Assembly (NCBI GenBank): GCA_949987705.1
Contig: OX465282.1
Location: forward strand, 5,134,501-5,198,500
Direction: 5' to 3'
Source: Thereva unica
Lineage: Eukaryota; Arthropoda; Insecta; Diptera; Therevidae
Length of the DNA stretch: 64,000 bases
Within the stretch, counting starts at the first letter, position 1, and every line of letters begins with the position of its first letter. Shown here piece after piece: positions 55,901 through 64,000 of the stretch. The notes beneath the pieces are model-generated. The model had not been told where the DNA came from and did no database searches. It saw nothing but the letters and a program-made list of their open reading frames with translations. Position numbers and translations under genes: made by a program.

Positions 55901-58229
55901 CCCTTCAGGAGTCTTGAGGGAGACAATGCCATTGGAGTGATCCGTAGACAAGACTTTGTGGAACCTCGTGGCCTCTGGAAGCTTGCCTATTTCTTCACGG
56001 AAAGCCTTCCATGACCGTTCGTTTGGATCTTTTCAAATCTTTGATATAATTGTTAAGATCTTTCTTGTAGGGGTCTCAGTTGCCTGCAGACATCATTGTT
56101 CCACCACGCAACTCTTCGGTTGGTACTTCGTGGTTTCACAGGGCAGCTACTTTCAAGGGCTGTGATGATCGTTTTTTGTGGATTGCCAGAGACAAGGTCA
56201 AGATCGGCCTTAGTGATGGGATTATTACCAACGTGGCTGACTCGTAACCTAAGGGCTGTACTATAGGCCCCCAGTCAGCCTACCGTGGAACCCTAAATGC
56301 TCGTGTGTGCACCTTAACTTCTGTGCTTGTTTGGTCGGCTGTGTTCGATGCTTAAGGCCATCTTGTGGAGTTTAGGAAGCTTATCAATGATCCAAGCTGG
56401 TCTATGTCCCATGAGGGATTAAAGGAGCGTAAAGGAAGAAGAAGATCAATGATCTGACCTCCAGTCTGAAGATCTTTTAAGTATTCCAGAACGTAACTGA
56501 GTAGTGGGCCCTAGCTGGCTTTAGCTAATCTGTCGTGACGGCAAGTATGATCTTTACCCTTTCCGACCATCAAACCTGTGGGCTTCGACTCCTGGAGCAT
56601 GTCTGTTCTTGGCGTTCTTTGTCACTGTCCTGTCCTGTGATAGCGAGGAGCTGAGAGCGTAACTATGCTGTAACAGCCTAGCCTAAGTGACAATTCGGTA
56701 GGCAGGTTGCTGGACTTGTTGAAGCCGTTAAAGATCACAGCAGTTTAAGATAAGGAGCTATCAAGACTTCAATAGATCCAATGGTGGCAGCGGTTGTCGT
56801 GGGGAACGCTCTAGTTCCTTAAAATTATTTTCAGCTAGTGTTATTGTTGACCTTACTAGCAGAAGCCGCAACAACTGGGAGATCCTATTCGGAGCTGAGA
56901 GCTGTCGCGCAAAACAGAGTCCGCTGGAGGGCAACTGTTTCCGCCCTATGTCCCATGAGGGATTAAGGGAGCGTAAAGAAGAAGAAAAAGTTGTCGCTGA
57001 CCTGCTGAGCCTATTTATGCACCATTGAAAATTTGTATCGATCCACTTATACTTGTCTTGTGTGAATTTTTTGATATTTTCCTATTAGTATCATCCCCGT
57101 TTTTTCTCTTTCCTCCACACAGATTCATGGCAGGCACTGATCACGGCTATATTTTCATTGGCAATCGAAAAGGTTTCACACCAAACGAAATACTTGTGAC
57201 CAGCTTTCCAATCATGGACGGTCCAGTCAAATCGATCCAAAGGAATCCGGCATTTTTAAAGAACTTCCTCGTTGCCGGTGATTGGTGCGTTAAAATGTGG
57301 ACAGAAGATTCAAAAGACAACCCGCTCTTCCATTCGATCAACAACGAATCAGAAATAAATATAGCGATATGGAGTCCGACACGCTGTTCGCTGTTCTTTG
57401 TTGGCACAGAAGCTGGTACACTTGAGTTCTGGGACTTGTTGCTGGACCAACGTAAAGCAGTGTATACAATGTCGATATTCAAGTCGCCTATAACATCTCT
57501 GGTGGCGAGCACCAATGGAAGGTATTTAATGGTTGGAACAAAGCTTGGTGACGTGCAACTGATACAATTGGCTGATGTTCTGACATCTAGCACAGCAAAG
57601 GAGAAGAGTATTATAAGCAGTGTAAGTGAAGATATAGTTTTTGTTATCATATCAATCTCTTCTATTGTAATTTTATTTTTTAGCTGTACGACCGCGAAAC
57701 GAAGAGATGCAAGCTACTAGAAGGACACATGAGAGAGATTAAGCTTCGTTTAGCCAAAGAAGCTGAGCTGGCAGCGCTGAATGCCCCGAAACGATTACTC
57801 GGCGACGAAGAAGAAGAGGAAATACTAGAAGAAGAGGAGGGTGAAGGTGGTATGGAAGAAGGCGAAGAAGAAGAGGACGAGGAGGTGGCACAAGCTAAGC
57901 AAAGATTCTTTGATCTTGTTATCAAGGAGGAGGATCATCGTGGCGAGACTAAGCTATCGCTTCTGCTTAACTTGACCGCCTTCGATGCTGGTCCAGAGGC
58001 TGAGAAGTTGAAGGCCAAACGAAAGAAGATGAAGGCTCTGGCGAAAGAGAAGCAAGCGGCGCAAGAAGAAACATCCGAGGATGAGGATGAGATATTTGCT
58101 ATTGCTGATAGGATAGAGGAGGAGGCTGCATCTAGACCAGCGGGGAAACATGAGGAACTGCTTTCTGAGCAGGATGATGATGCTAAATCGAAGAAGGATA
58201 AGGCTAAGAAGAAGACTGGTTTTAAGTAG
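52940..58229 (+). CDS. Dnai2: Axonemal dynein intermediate chain, DNAI2 type (four exons)
   Basis: DNAI2-type chains are WD-repeat subunits of the outer dynein arm, holding dynein heavy chains to ciliary and sperm-tail doublets. Exons: 52940-53290, 53345-53997, 57123-57621 and 57684-58229 (682 residues, GT-AG introns of 54, 3125 and 62 bp). N-terminal family blocks: ERREFGRQCLFTDR, ILRNPVHR, GGWPKDVNANDEEQVLRYRK and NIYEEYFQD. WD-type strands: SYIWTMD, ATLWDLRTG, GGEIIWWDTRKM, AGDWCVKMW and GTLEFWDLL. The tail (about 500-682) is coiled-coil-like and very acidic (a Glu-rich run after LLGDEE), ending KKDKAKKKTGFK. It is longer than in vertebrates (about 605). The large second intron holds dead transposons. 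Expression is probably testis- or ciliated-neuron-specific, inferred from the family only. Confidence 0.92.
54066..55600 (-). mobile_element. APE/RT non-LTR retrotransposon (family B), 5' and 3' parts, in the DNAI2 intron
   Basis: The 3' end at 54066-54130 (CTTTGATCCGTTAGCTGGC) equals those at 19170 and 37015 in the family. At 54714-54932 the minus strand reads RTVVVFIDFKSAFDCIDWNS, the F-x-D-x-x-x-A-F-D motif of the reverse transcriptase with its first catalytic Asp intact. 55400-55600 is the reverse complement of the endonuclease region near 35440-35640. Large blocks are missing between. Confidence 0.75.
54541..54673. mobile_element. 133-bp MITE nested in the family B copy
   Basis: Left end GGCCTCTGTGCTGAATGTCG; right end read inward GGCCCCTGTGCTGAAAATTG; both continue AGTCGTCACGACA. 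AAC flanks both sides (54538-54540 and 54674-54676). In the uninterrupted copy near 36163-36173 the same site (reverse strand CACAACGTTGAAG) has a single AAC. It is the same family as 43953-44045. Confidence 0.75.
55601..56781. other. Unassigned intronic DNA of mobile-element appearance
   Basis: The GC-richer sequence has no recognisable protein block. GTCCCATGAGGGATTAA followed by GGAGCGTAAAG and a GAAGAAGA run occurs twice (near 56407 and 56951), like a repeated retrotransposon 3' tail. Confidence 0.35.
56782..56793 (+). other. tRNA-Leu-like primer-binding-site motif
   Basis: TGGTGGCAGCGG, as at 21749 and 26238. The match is short; no LTR was identified beside it. Confidence 0.35.
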
Positions 58230-58434
58230 ACTGAAATTGTGTTGTTTGTAATATTTTTGTGTGAGATATTGTTAGTCGGTTTTGTAAGGGCTTTTAAATA
58301 TTCTGTAAATTGCTTGTAGAAAGACAGATTGTAAATACATATAAGAAACTGTCCCCCAAACTATAAGTGTTAACAGTGCAATGCTCAGCTTCGGTGATTG
58401 AGCGAGAACTAATCGAAACTACTTTTTGATGACA
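58230..58434 (+). other. 3' UTR region of the DNAI2-type gene
   Basis: The sequence after the stop codon is AT-rich. No canonical AATAAA was seen here; a variant signal is possible. The tandem repeat begins at about 58435. Confidence 0.35.
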
Positions 58435-58790
58435 AAAGAGAATTAGGAATTAGAGAATAAGAGATTTAGAGAATAAGAGATTTAGAGAATTCGAGAATTA
58501 GGGAATTTGAAAATTAGAGAGTTAGAGAGTCAGAGAATTCTAAAATTAAAGAATTAGAGAATTAAAGAGTGAGCGAATTAGAGAACTGGAGAGCCAGAGA
58601 ACTACAGGCCTAAAACAGTAGGTAATTAGAGAATTAAAGAGTTAGTGTTAGAGTATTAGATAATTATAGAACAAGACAATTAGAGATTTAGAGAATTAGA
58701 GAATAGAGTTAGAGGATTCGAAAATTAGAGAATAAGAGAATTAGAGAACTAGAAAACTAGAGCACTAGAGAATTAGAGAGTTCGGTGGTT
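58435..58790 (+). repeat. Degenerate minisatellite of TTAGAGAA-type units
   Basis: About 350 bp built from 8-16-bp variants of AATTAGAGAATTAGAGA, with frequent substitutions. It is non-coding and lies just 3' of the DNAI2-type gene. Confidence 0.8.
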
Positions 58791-59239
58791 TTTTTTAAAG
58801 GACTAAGGGGACAATCCATATGGTGAGGATTGCGGCCAACTTAGACCTTCTGTGTACGTGTCCCGCTAACGGAACAGACCATCAGCCTTCCGGACAATGG
58901 AAAAAGGCCTTAGTTGAAGACGACCCGCCTTAAGCGGGACTCATAAGTTCTCTGATAAAGGTTCCTCTTCTAAGCCAGATCGAACAGGACATTCACAGAG
59001 ATTATCTGTGGAAGTCTCATCGCCTTCCACGCAGAGTCAACATACTGTCGCTAGAGACAGTCCTAAGTTGTGAAGGTGATACCGTAGCCCAACATGGCAA
59101 ATGAGATAACCCACCCACAGCTTTTGGTCCGTTCTGTTTAAAGTGATTATACCCCTTAAGGCAAAGGGGCTTATAAGATCTTTAGCCTGTCTAAGAACTG
59201 GGACTGATTTCCGATAGGCTAGGTTTAGTCGCTTTATAC
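58791..59239. other. Unassigned repeat-like sequence
   Basis: No protein motif. It lies between the minisatellite and the family C element and is probably more of that element's 3' region. Confidence 0.3.
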
Positions 59240-60346
59240 ACTCCTCTATAAGGGACTTGGAGGTGGACTATGAGTTGCGCCTTGAACCAATGTCTCAGAC
59301 CCCTCTCTCGTGAGGCTGTCTGCGGGCTCATTTCCCTCAATACCGCAATGTTCGGGGACCCAGCAGAGCGAGAACTTGTTTCTTCTGATCAGGCTATGGG
59401 GTACGTCAAAACGCCCAGCAACTGTTTTGGAAGAAAACTTCCATGCTGAGAATGCTTTGATGGTTGATTGGCGGTCAGAAAAGATTTTAATGGTGGTGTT
59501 TTTCAAACCGTTCTCATGGTTGAGCCTAGCGCAGGTTGCAAAGGCATGTATTTCAGTTTGGAAAACAGAAAGCCACTTACGTCTTGCAATCGAGACCTTG
59601 GAGTTGAGTCCTCCGACACCTTCGATTTTTCTGATGAGGTGGTGTAAAGCAACCTCTGTTGATTTACCCATCGAGTAAGCGAACTGGGAGCTATGTAGAG
59701 GAAGGAAGAGTTCCAGCTTGTACCCAATATGAAGGTCTAGCAGTCTTTCCATCGTTTTCGAAGAAGGAAACCAAGGAAGAGGTTAACCTGATAGGCTTGT
59801 ATGATTTAGGCAGATCCAGGGGTTTTTTGTTGCCCTGTTTGGGGATAAAAATCACGGTAAAAATCGGTGCACTTTGTGGAGTATTCTCCACTCCTACACC
59901 CTTAGGGTCTTATTTTGGCCCTATCCTTTCAACATAATGCCAGCGGAGTCTTCTGTTGCTGCCGGAAAGTACCCGATTACAAAAAGGCTGCGCGGCAGCT
60001 TGTTCCCGTCTACAGCAACAAGGCTTGCTCCTTTCAAGGCTTAAGGCGGCCTATCATAGACGGCGCGCCGACCCCTACTGACCTGGGCTGTTCTGAGCCC
60101 TGAGTCAATTCGGCTACCGCCTCCAGAAGACTTCCTTGCACGGCAACTAGTTGTTTCGTGGTCAGAAGAGTCTCCGGATTGTTAGTCGCAAGCACGCCAA
60201 TTCTGACACTTTCCGTCCGCTATTTGACAGAAGGTCTGCTTTGGAGCCGTTCTATACTTCATTATGGGTGCGTGCGACTTTTCTGAACTCTTTTCAAACC
60301 GTATGGCCAAAGCCTTCGCCCTTTTCACCGGGTTATTATGCCCTAG
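59240..60346 (-). mobile_element. I-like non-LTR element (family C), copy B, RT-RNase H part
   Basis: The minus-strand frame 59246-59752 reads MERLLDLHIGYKLELFLPLH, SSQFAYSMGKSTEVALHHLI and then jumps to RNase H: VFQTEIHAFATCARLNHENG, IKIFSDRQSTIKAFSAWKF, and FSLCWVPEHCGIEGNEPADS. The RT palm is missing, so a deletion fused the RT start to RNase H. The adjacent frame 59691-59891 holds the preceding block (VIFIPKQGNKKPLDLPKSYK, then IRLTSSL). RNase H keeps E, D and H-G-N-x-x-A-D motifs. Confidence 0.8.
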
Positions 60347-61739
60347 GATAGAAATTCCTCAAATCGATCAGTAAAAATTAATGTTTTTTTAATCTTATTG
60401 CAAATATATTCGTTCGAAAGCCTCTCGCAGAAGGAGCATTTTCACCAAATATCAATGAAAAATATTAACAATTGCCATAGTTATTAACAAATGAAATTTT
60501 ATGTATTTTTTTTCAAAATGCAATATCTTTCATCCTGATCGATCGATTTTCATCAAGTTGGTCTTATTTGAAAGGTAATGAGTTGAACTTTAATTATTTG
60601 AATTAAAAGACGAAAAATTTTGTTTTTTACTAATGTTTAATTAACAATCAAACTTTGAAAATCAAAAAACAGTACTTAGGAAATACGTTAACTATTGTTG
60701 AAATATACCATATGAAAGGCAATTTAATAAGGAAAAAAATCGTTAAATAACATTTTCCTAATCGCTATTAGTTAAAAAGTTGTAGCAATTTGTTTGAGCG
60801 CCGCACAGTGGCGAGATATTTTATATTTCACCCAAATTACTCTAGAGGTCGTAATTTTTAAGTTATTGACAATTTTTTTTTTTTTTAAATGTTCATCTTG
60901 AATTTACCTATCGATCCCTCTAGCCGGATTTTGAAATTTCATTTTCGTTTTTATAAAATTTTTAACAAAAAGTCTAATTTTTTCAAAAAAATACTATTTT
61001 TTCTATTCAATTTATTCTAACGGGCCGAAAATTTGAGTTTCCGTACCCATGTTTTTTTTTTAAATGTTCGTCTTTTAGTTAGCTATTAATCTGTCTAGAT
61101 GAATTTTTGATATAGTTTTTGGAAACTGTTAAAATTACTATCAAATGTCACATCATTCAGTTTGAAATTTTTTGGTAGGGGTTTACATATCACCCTGTAT
61201 TTTTGTAACCCTGTGAGGGATTTTCTTGAATAAGGCCTCAATCTACGCAGAATACTCCCGCCTATGTGAAACGGTAAAACTGAAGGCTTCAACCTACCAA
61301 CTTCCAGAGTTATGTGTCGTCAAAGTCAAAATTTTGTTTTTTTCTTTACTAAAATTTCAACTTCAACCACCTTTGATATTAGCTAATTGATATTTTTTTA
61401 GTACAAAATTGGAAAGCTTGGACAATTTCCTATGATTATTGTTCAACAATTTTTATGCTACGCCCCTTTTTCGTCTTTTAATTCAAATAATTAAAGTTCA
61501 ACTCATTACCTTTCAAATAAGACCAACTTGATGAAAATCGATCGATCAGGATGAAAGATATTGCATTTTGAAAAAAAAAATACATAAAATTTCATTTGTT
61601 AATAACTATGGCAATTGTTAATATTTTTCATTGATATTTGGTGAAAATGCTCCTTCTGCGACAGGCTTTCGAACGAATATATTTGCAATAAGATTAAAAA
61701 AACATTTATTTTTACTGATCGATTTGAGGAATTTCTACC
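60347..61739. mobile_element. Foldback DNA element with about 270-bp inverted ends
   Basis: Left end GATAGAAATTCCTCAAATCG; right end read inward GGTAGAAATTCCTCAAATCG. The two ends remain nearly identical to about 60615 and from about 61470. CCCTAG flanks both sides (60341-60346 and 61740-61745), and copy A of the host element (51690-51704, TATGCCCTAGAGAAC) has it once, so the duplication is about 6 bp. The 0.85-kb interior has no transposase-like frame. Two interior blocks with TTTAAATGTTC (60888 and 61060) are similar to each other. Confidence 0.85.
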
Positions 61740-62750
61740 CCCTAGAGAACATGCTGATGATCTAACCCTCTTCTTATTAAGAAAATCGGTATCCATCGGG
61801 GCCACGTAGACCCTACCAGCCTCTACACGGGAGTAGCCAGCTTCCAGATATCGCATAAAACGTTTTCGGGGTGCGCCACGCCGTCTTCTGAAAGCGATCG
61901 TTTTTTCGAGTCGCCTATCCGATTAGGTGCCCTTACTTCTGCAGGAGATCTAAGAAGATCTCCCAATGAAGGAGCGATTTCAACGTACTCCATCCCTGTG
62001 TTTACGGGCTCAGACTGCCTTCCCTGAAGAAGAATCCCGAAAACTTTCCTTCACTGGGACCACATTCGACACCTTGAAGCATGGATGCAAAAATATCTAA
62101 CTGCCCTAGTCGGTCGTTCTTTTGGGACCTGTGGGAGCCCCAGAAATATTTTTGGAGCGTTAAGAAATGCTGCATCTCCAAAAGTTTTTTTAAGGTAATT
62201 TTATTATTATTATTACAAGAGGCAGGAAGGCCTGAAGGCACAACCGACCAAGTTAAGCGCACACGGACTATAGATCCAAAAGGCGCTGAGGCGTGAGGTT
62301 AGGTAATTTTATATTAATACCATGAGCTCGGCGAGAAAGGACGGTCGCCCATGGCAGAGCTCCATATCACCAATGAAAGGCTAATTCAAACCGAAGTTCG
62401 CCTGGTATCCGCAGTCTATCGTTAGAAGTACATTCAAGCAGTACCGTTCATAACTTCAGCACGATTGTTTACACATTAGGCTTGTGGTTTTTATCGAGTT
62501 TAGATCCGCCGTATTCAGTCTGCTCCATGGATCTCGAGCAGGTTGGACCTAAGGCCATGTACGGTCGGGAGTTAGTGATCCCTGCTTGGAGTCAGTGCTC
62601 TAGACTTGGCTAGGTACAAACAACTCCCTCAAAAAGTGCCATCAAAATTTTATTTTTTGCTTGAAATTGGTTTTCGCATTCATTTTGGCGTCCCTTACCA
62701 CCTGGCGCCTAGAGCGGCCACTCCACTCACTCTACCCTAGGGCCGGCACT
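61740..62750 (-). mobile_element. Family C, copy B, continuation beyond the foldback insertion
   Basis: It matches 51700-52610 over most of its length (for example AGATGATCTAACCCTC against GCTGATGATCTAACCCTC, and GAGCTCGGCGAGAAAGGACG in both). A small extra block near 62200-62305 is absent from copy A. It ends in the hAT-like sequence whose reverse starts CAGTGCCGGCCC near 62750. Confidence 0.7.
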
Positions 62751-62930
62751 GCTTACTACTACGGCAAGATGTAGGTACATTTTGGTTAGACATTGTAGCC
62801 TTGTAGGCACTTTGGTAGTTATGGTGGTTATTTTCGAAAATAAATGCCCAATTCTTAACAGGAGTTCTCTTACAACAAAAAATATACAATTTTGAACAAA
62901 ATACTATATTTATTAATTTTTTAATTGAAA
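62751..62930 (-). other. 3' flank of the second DNAI2-type gene
   Basis: A minus-strand AATAAA at 62914-62909, 17 bp past the stop, is the probable polyadenylation signal. Confidence 0.5.
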
Positions 62931-63658
62931 TTAAGCTTTTATGCTACTCTCATCCAGTGATGGTTCAGCCTCTTCCGCATCCTCTGAAAAAAATGTAAAA
63001 AAAGAAAGAAAAAGAAAAAATGTTAATTTTCTCTAAAATAAATCAAAATATTATTCCTAAAACATAAGCACCTACGCTTCCCTCCTGGTAATCGTCTAGC
63101 CTTTTCATCTTCAACAGCAGCCATATATTCCAACTCAGCTTGTTCACAAGCAGCTAAAAAACACAAAACATTATTCCTTTCTTAATTTTTTAACTAAAAT
63201 ACCAAACATACTTTTAAATGGTACAATATTAACCTTGCCTCCAACCAAAGCAAAATCATCGGTGACATTCGCATGAACATTTTTTACTTTTAACTTAATT
63301 TCACGTGATTTTGCTTCTAAGATTTTTTCACGTTTGCTTTCACGTTCGAACATCTATAAGAAAAATGTGATTGGTGAGATTTCAATTTCAACAATTTCTT
63401 AGTTTAGAGTTGATACTAACTGCAGTTAGCAAAGGCTTGTCATTTTTCGAGCTGAATGTCATGTTTTCTGAGACTTCTATCAAGAATGTAGCGCCCTTTT
63501 TGCTGCCACAACTCACAAATTTCCCATTTTCATTCGTTCGGACGCACAGAAGTGGATCGTCACATACTTTTATGCTTAGCACTGGTTCATTCTGTTGCTG
63601 GAGTAAGTCCCAAGCATCTAGAACACCGTCCATTCGGGTTATGAAGAAGAGGGATATT
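62931..63658 (-). CDS. Second DNAI2-type axonemal dynein intermediate chain, last four exons (partial)
   Basis: Exons on the minus strand: 63658-63421, 63353-63212, 63153-63076 and 62983-62931, with GT-AG introns of 67, 58 and 92 bp. All phases agree and the frame ends in TAA. The first piece reads SLFFITRMDGVLDAWDLLQQ and LSIKVCDDPLLCVRTNENGK, SCGSKKGATFLIEVSENM, the last WD blades. The next starts MFERESKREKILEAKSREIK, a hallmark of DNAI2, then an acidic end (QDAEEAEPSLDESSIKA). The intron before MFERE is at the same place and phase as the one before LYDRETKR in the gene at 52940-58229. Its tail is about 90 residues, far shorter than its neighbour's. The 5' exons lie beyond the window. The pair is tail-to-tail. 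Confidence 0.88.
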
Positions 63659-64000
63659 CTGTGAAAGAAAATATTTAGTTGTTTTGCTAGTTGAAAAGTG
63701 AAACAGGTCACAAGTCACAACGCAATCACAAGTGTATGGGGAGAGTCACTAGTCACAATCACAACTGCGTAGTAAGTCTCAACTTGAGACAATTTAGTAT
63801 TCTATGTTTGTGAGTCACAATTATGACAATTCGGAAACAGTCACAAGAATAATAACATGTCATAAAAATATAACAAGCAGGTTTCTAGCATATTTTTTTT
63901 ATAACATTCTCATATGCTTAATAATAAATAAACAGTGTCGAAGAAGAGAAGTGCTTAGACTTTTACATGCACTCTGCCTCACTGCATCAATGTTTTTTTG
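63659..64000 (-). other. Intron of the second DNAI2-type gene (to window edge)
   Basis: A TTTCTTTCACAG acceptor precedes the exon at 63658. The rest is low-complexity sequence built from CAGTCACAA/TAGTCACAATC-like words (63700-63850), with no preceding exon found. Confidence 0.55.

Larger units (their letters stand above)
53998..57122 (+). other. 3.1-kb intron of the DNAI2-type gene filled with mobile elements
   Basis: Donor AG|GTATGT at 53998; acceptor CACACAG ending at 57122. The junction restores an Arg codon and the family block RFMAGTD (human-type FMVGTE). It contains a family B retrotransposon, a nested MITE, a primer-binding-like motif, and from about 55600 to 56780 GC-richer sequence I cannot assign. 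Confidence 0.8.

Noticed and set aside
57147..57650. 167-residue minus-strand open frame
   Set aside because: It lies opposite exon 3 of the DNAI2-type gene, which has splice sites and WD motifs.
63066..63076. Alternative donor GTGCTT at the end of the 63153 exon
   Set aside because: It would give a short frame (RRGCGRG then stop); GTAGGT gives the acidic end expected for the family.
63213..63240. Alternative donor GTTAAT for the second DNAI2-type gene's MFERE exon
   Set aside because: GTATGT at 63211 is a stronger donor and keeps the frame through the next two exons to a stop.
1..64000. CRISPR arrays, operons or prokaryotic defence genes
   Set aside because: No regularly spaced repeats with unique spacers were seen. 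Gene structure with GT-AG introns is eukaryotic.

Overview
The window is nuclear DNA from an insect, most likely a higher fly (Diptera). Genes with 60-86 bp introns, AT-rich spacers and five or more kinds of transposable element are packed together. Four or five host genes are supported. Everything else I can identify is mobile-element debris, simple repeats or AT-rich intron/intergenic DNA. No bacterial, organellar, CRISPR or rRNA feature was seen.

Host genes, left to right. (1) The first coding exon of an Fbxl16-type F-box/LRR gene lies on the minus strand (14675-15559). It ends in a clean splice donor and its LRR exons are not in the window, so positions 1-14674 are probably one very large, transposon-filled intron. 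(2) Dph1, diphthamide synthase subunit 1, is a single intact minus-strand exon (46196-47512). (3) A MEIOB/hold'em-type meiotic OB-fold gene lies on the plus strand (48907-50474) in three exons, head-to-head with Dph1. (4) A complete four-exon axonemal dynein intermediate chain gene of the DNAI2 type lies on the plus strand (52940-58229). (5) The last four exons of a second DNAI2-type gene lie on the minus strand (62931-63658), tail-to-tail with the first; its 5' part is beyond the right edge. The two DNAI2-type genes share an intron position, so they look like old paralogues. Their product would work in cilia and sperm tails, and the MEIOB gene in meiosis.

Mobile DNA. The best find is a bounded, internally deleted Transib (RAG1-related) element at 9867-11630. 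It has CAC-starting inverted ends, a 5-bp CGACG target duplication and pieces of transposase; a related empty target repeat sits near 16220. Other elements whose ends I could place are: a hAT-type element at 34336-38278 (8-bp duplication) swollen by nested insertions; hAT MITEs at 26637-27021 and 42497-42839 (8-bp duplications); a 495-bp MITE at 19226-19720 and a 133-bp MITE at 54541-54673, each inside a different copy of the same non-LTR family; a 1.4-kb foldback element with about 270-bp inverted ends at 60347-61739; a head-to-head array of 175-bp repeats at 17633-18333; and a tRNA-headed SINE with an 8-bp duplication at 29729-30045.

Degenerate non-LTR retrotransposons fall into at least five families: jockey-like (482-1510, 40330-42496, 42860-43080), an APE/RT family ending in GAA repeats (19170-20700, 34970-37035, 54066-55600), an I-like RNase H family (5710-6720, 12455-12720, 51130-52610, 59240-62750), R1-like pieces (2560-3530, 12860-14010, 25030-25960) and a second RTE-like family (7595-8215, 44090-44260). 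LTR-element traces include a gypsy RNase H piece near 16500, a copia reverse-transcriptase piece at 50490-51040, and five motifs matching a tRNA-Leu primer-binding site. All family assignments come from reading motifs by eye, not from a database search.
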